64,000 nt of DNA from Adiantum capillus-veneris (Eukaryota > Streptophyta > Polypodiopsida > Polypodiales > Pteridaceae): the NCBI GenBank assembly GCA_014529385.2, contig CM043963.1, positions 67,669,412 through 67,733,411 on the forward strand. Direction: 5' to 3'. Both the position numbers and the translations under genes were made by a program. Under the pieces are notes generated by a model. The model was not told the origin of the DNA, ran no database searches, and worked only from the letters and a program-made list of their open reading frames with translations. Below, in pieces: positions 61,201 through 64,000 of this stretch. Each line of letters opens with the position of its first letter. Position 1 is the first letter of the stretch.

Positions 61201-62490
61201 GCGGGTTTTCGTCGATGCCATAGCACCATTGATCATCTTGTCACTCTTCGTGTTCTCATAGAGGAAAGTCGGTTGAAAGGCAAGCGATTGTATTGTTGTT
61301 TTGTGGACTTTAAGAAAGCCTTTGATATGATTCCACGTAACAATTTGTGGAGAAGGATGGAAGAACTCCAAGTGCCAAGTGAGTTTATGCTTGCGGTTTC
61401 TCGAATCTATGAGAAGGTGATTTGTCAATTCCGCATGGGAAGAGAAATTTCAGAAATTTTTGTAAGCACTATTGGGGTTAAACAAGGATGTCCATTGTCA
61501 CCAACTCTCTTTGGTCTATGCATCGATCAATTGGAACAAATGGTACTTGACTTTATGCAAGAAGAAGGCATTGAAGAGGTCACTATTTGCAATGCGGTAA
61601 TCATGCTTTTGTTGTATGCGGATGATGTAGTGCTTCTAGCACACACTTTAGAAGATGCACAAAAGCTTATGGTTGTCCTTGAGAACTTTTGCTTGCATAG
61701 TGGGCTGATTGTAAATGAATCCAAAACAAAGGTTATGCTTGTGAAAACCAACCATAAGGAGAAGCCATGCATTGTGTACAACAACGAGACACTTGAAGTT
61801 GTTGAGAGCTTTAAGTACCTTGGCCTTGAGGTTCCATCCAATCACAAGTGGCATGAATGTGCAATGCGTCGTTTGGAAGCGGGAAAGAGAGCATATTATG
61901 CATTTGAGAACATGTGTAATGCGGGAAACATCAAGTGTTGGGTTCTCAAGAAGTATCTTTTTGATGCATTGGTGACACCGGTTCTTCTTTATGGAGTTGA
62001 AGTGTGGGGCGGGAGCATCTCAAAGTCTACTTGGAAAGAGTTTGAGAATGTCCAAAAGCATTTTCTTACAAACTTTCTCCAAGTTAAGACACAAACACCA
62101 TATATGCTCTTACTTCTTGAGTCGGGATCTCTTCCAATTGAGGTTATGGGCATGGAAAGGGTTGTGGAGTACATGATAAAGATGCGTCAAAACCCCTCAC
62201 ATCGACTTCCTACAATTGCATGGGAAGCAAGCAAAAAAGTTCAAAAGACGCATAAAAGCAAGATCTTGAGCACGGGATGGATGGAAGACATAAAGAAGTG
62301 GTTTGGGAGATGGGATGAATTACACTTGCTACATGATGCTTCAATTGACTCTCAAGTGAATGAAGCTTTTCTACAACGCCAATGTATTACGGCTTGGGAG
62401 AAATCCGGTGGGTCACGCTTCATACATTACACCACCTATATTGCCCCCAACTACAAAACCATGTTCTTCGTTGAGAGAGGAAACCGTTGT
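58285..62490 (+). mobile_element. LINE-C2: second copy of the two-ORF LINE
   Basis: Begins CAGCCGTTTTTTGACC like LINE-C1, again right after a microsatellite, here (CT)n. Same layout: 224-nt 5' UTR, ORF1, ORF2. Both proteins are clearly homologous to LINE-C1 but diverged throughout, so the two copies are separate, not recent duplicates. The 3' end differs from LINE-C1 after RGNR (about 62490), where unrelated sequence takes over. Confidence 0.9.
58509..59459 (+). CDS. LINE-C2 ORF1 protein (coiled coil plus RRM-like)
   Basis: 316 residues, intact. A Ser/Thr-rich N-terminus, a coiled coil at about 50-135 (ENLKRTLEMQTTRLMQLEEE), an RRM-like core at about 195-270 (KNIVIRGIPEEKLETPPSLA, HFGMSGVMVYGAHRVGK, WPIVCTM) and a Lys/Glu-rich tail (KEEASLSSK). 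Same domain order and length as LINE-C1 ORF1. Stop TAG 59457-59459; the codon aligned with the LINE-C1 ORF2 start is GTG at 59466, again six bases on and in phase. Confidence 0.85.
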   Translation: MSSGTRKGSSSSTRSTTIMENDPKSPKYGDSNTTTQPTTSETMIVAYLVSLQETVNKQGEDLRALAMENGTLRVLVVENENLKRTLEMQTTRLMQLEEEVKECKRSLVDLNALKERMSKVEHDHVLKEEKFDTMSRDVCDMKNVCTNKSWADVCGSNVVSNSSLMQAMVQTKNVENVDVEELKERERRSKNIVIRGIPEEKLETPPSLAIVIEDFFKTHFGMSGVMVYGAHRVGKQGAPRSGEWPIVCTMPDETKRKIILDNSWIYLRDTKCFVCEDRTIKQQNMRRKAYEEKNNKNKEISHEENVPKEEASLSSK

Positions 62491-62538
62491 CGAGAAATTT
62501 GCGGTCTTGCCAGGAAAGCACCGGGCTTATGGCTGTGA
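59466..62538 (+). pseudogene. LINE-C2 ORF2: endonuclease-RT with damaged ends
   Basis: A one-base gain in the G run at 59534-59539 separates the first 20 or so codons (CNCNGYPWNAG, catalytic Asn of the endonuclease) from the rest. The main frame is open from 59515 for 1007 codons: LVETWEHD, VIVSGDMNAR, ESDHRTLCIDL, NYRTIMIGSLMAKLFG, FVDFKKAFDMIPR, GVKQGCPLSPTLFG and a standard YADD box (residues 701-704). After FFVERGNR the C-terminal zinc-like region of LINE-C1 is replaced by 15 unrelated residues ending at 62538. It is therefore not expected to be active, though the RT core is well kept. Confidence 0.9.
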
Positions 62539-64000
62539 GAGTTTGTAAGAGAACTCAACAAAAACTATATGAAGGAGTTAAACCATAGATGCCATGAAGA
62601 CTAGGGTTTGGAAAGAAGTGCAATCAAAGAAGACTCACTCTTTCTCTCTTGCATTCACACACACAAAGAAAGAACGCAAAAGAGAATGTCAAAACAATAC
62701 GAAGATGAAAACATCAAGGCTATGGTCATATCGTATCATGGGTAATATGAAAGGGTTAATGGATGAGTTAATGGCATTCAATCTTGGCTGACCAAATAGG
62801 CTACGAATTGTTCTTTGGAATTGTAGTTTTGTGCTTACCATAATATATATATTTTGTCTAGTGATTGGGATTAATTGTGTGTACAAATCCTCTTGGTTCA
62901 TAGCAAGATAACTACGCTTACATCAAAAGAAAAATTATAGTCTATGAGAGGTAGTATGATGGGATCGGGTGATAGAAGTATTTCATTGAGCCTTTCAGAG
63001 CCGAAGAGAAACACTATACGTTGTTGAAAGTGTATTTTACGACTAATCCATACGTTAATTCTAATAGATCGTACAGAGTGAAAGCGATAGAAATGATCAT
63101 CATGTGGGTTATTCATCTAGGATAGTATGTGAGAAATGTAGATATGAGAGAAGTGAAGAGATGAGAAGTTTCCCTCCCAAGCCCTATTCTTGCCCGTAGA
63201 CAATAAGGATACTGCGGGGAGAGATGTACCTGTAGCAAAGAGAACCTAGAGAGGATGAATTACTAAGAATGAGAGAGATAGGTTTGGTTAAGGAGATGAG
63301 ATTAGATACATTTATATATGTTGGATTAGAGATGAAAATGAAAACAACAAGAAATCAAGAAAACATCAATGTAGAACACATCTTACTTGAAACCCTTCGG
63401 CACCATTATTTATGGGAGAGAGAAGAAGAGGGGAGAATTCAACGTTGATTGATACGCCAAGTACGACACCTTCTTTGATTAGAGTTGATCCTCCAAGGAT
63501 GGCGTACAAGAATGGCTAGTTTTCCTCTAGGAGAAAGTGTAGGCTTGGGCTTATGTTAATGGGGCTAAGTACAATTAGGCATTACTACTCACTCCCTCAA
63601 GAATTCCTCTCATCAATGGCTTGAATGCTTGAGTTTTCTTCCAAAGAAGAAGAGGTCCCCTTTTATAGGTGAAGGGAACCCACAAGGGTTTACACAAGAA
63701 GAGAGGAGCCAGTGTGAACAGGAATTGGAAAAGTTGGAAATGAGCTGTCCCTGCATGATGTGGGCAGACTGGGGTCCAGTATTTTGATCATATCTCCTCA
63801 ACCGTAGCTCCAAATAAAAAAGTAAAAATATGGGCAGAAACTTCAGCTCATTAGCTACGATTTTCATTTTAAAATCATTCTCCAATTCGGATTGGAACCT
63901 TGTGTAAAAAATTCATCAAAATAGGGTCCATTTCTGGCAGCAAAAGTCTTCATGTGGTCCCCTTAGCCTAGACTTTCATTTGATTCCAAAGGACACCTCA
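62491..64000 (-). repeat. Non-coding, possible antisense LTR region
   Basis: No plus-strand gene. On the minus strand CTATAAAA (63661-63668) in CACCTATAAAAGGGGACC is a good core promoter, and the surrounding AG-rich, low-coding sequence resembles plant LTRs. Two diverged copies of a stretch of about 200 bp (62700-62900 and 62905-63115) give similar minus-strand peptides (QRTIRSLFGQPRLN and QQRIVFLFGSERLN). No LTR ends are visible inside the window, so this is tentative. Confidence 0.3.
63661..63668 (-). promoter_or_regulatory. Reverse-strand TATA box
   Basis: CTATAAAA on the minus strand followed by GGGGACCTCTTCTTC. No coding region lies downstream within 1 kb, fitting an LTR promoter. Confidence 0.4.

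Noticed and set aside
60844..61428. 194-codon minus-strand ORF in LINE-C2
   Set aside because: Lies entirely opposite the RT domain, and its frame is not conserved opposite LINE-C1.
62598..63885. Organelle-derived insertion
   Set aside because: Considered for the AT-rich tail, but no plastid or mitochondrial gene is recognisable.

Overview
This window looks like repeat-dominated nuclear DNA of a land plant. The evidence is plant-type Ty3/gypsy elements (a chromodomain lineage and a Tat-like lineage with a second RNase H), several LINE families, hAT and CACTA transposase remains, a PLS-type pentatricopeptide (PPR) array, an LRR receptor-like protein remnant, a primer-binding site of the initiator-Met type, and very long CT/GA, AT and poly-C tracts. 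The PPR wording (ILKACG, ALVNMYANCG, RDVISWSALI) resembles the large PPR families of homosporous ferns and lycophytes; a fern is my best guess, from memory and not from any search. I see no intact host gene, rRNA or tRNA gene, or CRISPR array.

Layout. 1-2.9 kb: edge of an antisense LTR, an antisense 3' fragment of a LINE (here LINE-B), and a decayed antisense PPR array. 2.9-7.3 kb: forward chromovirus-type gypsy element (gypsy-1), truncated after reverse transcriptase. 8.3-15.6 kb: reverse-strand chromovirus (gypsy-3) with 3' LTR, polypurine tract, gag, protease, RT, RNase H, integrase and chromodomain; a 431-bp miniature LTR element sits inside its RNase H. 15.6-18.3 kb: RING-like fragment, antisense hAT transposase pseudogene and a 151-bp tandem array. 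18.3-26.2 kb: two integrase fragments, then a long unrecognised coding remnant split by a 1.3-kb TTAA-flanked inverted-repeat element, then a candidate LTR and an AT/AG microsatellite. 26.2-28.5 kb: AT-rich, little recognisable.

28.5-49.0 kb is a nested complex. LINE-B is split by a Tat-like gypsy element (gypsy-2; LTR about 2.9 kb, internal region to 40.16 kb). A second LINE-B piece then follows, then a second copy of the gypsy-2 LTR, then the true 3' end of LINE-B with its A tail at 48.98 kb. A 1643-bp chromovirus solo LTR with perfect AGCCT target duplications sits in the first LINE-B copy, and the second copy preserves the empty site. A near-intact two-ORF LINE (LINE-C1, 41.16-45.76 kb) sits in the second LTR copy.

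49.5-52.7 kb: antisense LRR receptor-like protein remnant split around a LINE 5' fragment (LINE-D). 52.7-56.7 kb: CACTA (En/Spm) remnants, namely a three-exon antisense gene, a forward TNP2-like transposase with a (GA)n tract inside its coding sequence, and a right end. 56.7-58.3 kb: third chromovirus fragment and microsatellites. 58.3-62.5 kb: second LINE-C copy (C2), damaged at both ends of ORF2. 62.5-64 kb: LTR-like non-coding DNA with a reverse-strand TATA box.

The coding capacity is almost entirely transposon gag, pol and transposase. Only LINE-C1 keeps long intact ORFs and could supply proteins to its relatives. The host-derived pieces (PPR, LRR) are broken.
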